DNA from: Metopolophium dirhodum
Lineage: Eukaryota; Arthropoda; Insecta; Hemiptera; Aphididae
DNA: 64,000 nucleotides
Assembly: GCF_019925205.1 (NCBI RefSeq)
Contig: NC_083562.1
Location: forward strand, 17,856,001 to 17,920,000
Direction of reading: 5' to 3'
Part shown: one piece after another, positions 63,094 to 64,000 of the stretch
How positions within the stretch are numbered: position 1 is the stretch's first letter
Layout of the letters: the number at the start of each line of letters is the position of its first letter
Position numbers and translations under genes: made by a program
Notes under the pieces: model-generated
Seen by the model: the letters and a program-made list of their open reading frames with translations, nothing else
The model's database searches: none
What the model was told of the DNA's origin: nothing

Positions 63094-63250
63094 TGCATGC
63101 GTCCAAATACAGTAGCAATTTTTATTGGTGGGTTTCGTGACTAGCGCGACGAAATATAATTACTATACACGCACAATTCAGCCGTCTATTTTCACTTTGT
63201 CAACTTGTTTGTAATTACAACAAGTGTAAACAAAAATCAAAACATGACAT

Positions 63251-63290
63251 GGGTCAAGGGAAGTACGGAACTGGGAACCCTCCTTGACCC
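63251..63290. repeat. Short hairpin GGGTCAAGG / CCTTGACCC
   Basis: A perfect 9-bp stem with a 22-nt loop in an otherwise A+T-rich region, followed by CCGGGTTACGCC. It may be the tip of a decayed transposon. Confidence 0.45.
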
Positions 63291-64000
63291 CGGGTTACGC
63301 CATTCGTGTTAATGCATCTAACGTCGAACTTGATGACGTATTGATTCTTTAAGACGTACCTATGCATCAAATTGAAGACGTTCCATTACATAAATGGTAA
63401 ATAATTATAAAACTATAGGTACGTACTTATACGATTAAACATTCAAGTTTATTTTCAGCAATAACAAGTAGAGAAAAGCACACTCTACTACGTGCATGCT
63501 TTCTACTTCCTTGTTTATATACCTACGTAATTGTATAGGTACCTACCTACTTATTTATTAATTATTAATGTAATGAACAACCGATATTATTATTTATGTT
63601 AAATTTCCTAATCAAATTCAACATAATAATATTATGATCAAACATTAAATTAACAATAGAATAACGGTTAACACATCCTAAGTAGAATACCTGTTAAATA
63701 TACAGCTCCGATGCTCCATGAGAATGTTTAATACTCATAAGATATAACAGTGGACGATTGAATTAATTAAACTACAACGAAACTTTGCACAGGTACACAT
63801 ATTAAATAAATGAAGGAAAGTTGTAACAGACTTTATAGTACATACAAACCCAGGAATCAGTCAATTATAAAAAATAATATACATTAATATCATAGAGCCA
63901 TAGAGAATATGCAGCGTTTATTTAAAAAACACACGAACTAATTTACAAAATATTTTGGTAAAAAATTCTAAAATTCATGATTAAGATGTGTGTCTTTTGT

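Larger units (their letters stand above)
61890..64000. other. Intergenic DNA to the window end
   Basis: A+T-rich with a microsatellite at 63062-63092 and a hairpin near 63251-63290. A minus-strand frame at 62603-62812 (69 codons) is not supported by a start or splice context. Confidence 0.4.

Noticed and set aside
1..64000. tRNA, rRNA, CRISPR array or prokaryotic operon
   Set aside because: No cloverleaf box motifs, rRNA-like sequence, regularly spaced direct repeats with spacers, or Shine-Dalgarno-led gene clusters were seen; the gene structure is intron-containing eukaryotic.

Overview
The window looks like nuclear DNA from an aphid or a close relative. It is strongly A+T-rich, has short GT-AG introns, carries scattered GTAGGTACCTA-type words, and is littered with hAT fragments, MITEs and foldback elements. 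The species assignment is inference from sequence character, not from a database match. No bacterial operon, rRNA, tRNA or CRISPR array was seen.

Three protein-coding genes can be assembled by matching splice sites and reading phase. (1) Plus strand, 14227-22877: four coding exons give a 1567-residue protein with a signal peptide, a very polar low-complexity body, four R-X-K/R-R proprotein-convertase-like sites and an acidic tail. (2) Plus strand, 30101-31851: three exons give a 96-residue secreted Gly/Tyr-rich protein. (3) Minus strand, 43191-36676: five exons give a 459-residue single-pass type II membrane protein with a polybasic stretch and a Glu run in its outer domain. None of the three belongs to a family I recognise, so no gene symbols are given.

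Layout. 1-4021 is transposon debris: the 3' part of a decayed hAT element with a broken transposase, an antisense hAT C-terminal fragment, and a 318-bp non-autonomous hAT element with a perfect 8-bp target duplication. 4430-4975 is an isolated GC-rich island. 5840-12110 holds more repeats, including a roughly 2-kb composite dispersed repeat that recurs inverted at 11.5-12.1 kb and 37.2-37.8 kb. 14-23 kb is gene 1. 23-30 kb is intergenic. 30.1-31.9 kb is the small secreted-protein gene. 32-36.6 kb is empty. 36.7-43.2 kb is the membrane-protein gene, whose first intron contains a foldback element built from 15-bp CCCCGT repeats. A degenerate element of the same design lies at 45.0-45.5 kb. 45.5-53.5 kb is featureless apart from one unassigned ORF. 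53.6-55.2 kb is CpG-rich with a palindromic E2F-like site and may be promoter DNA. 55.2-61.2 kb is empty. 61.2-61.9 kb (minus) has exon-like pieces that do not join cleanly.

The three genes show no sign of acting in one pathway. What they share is only that all appear to enter the secretory route. Two related elements flanked by TTAA or near-TTAA sit in long first introns of two different genes.
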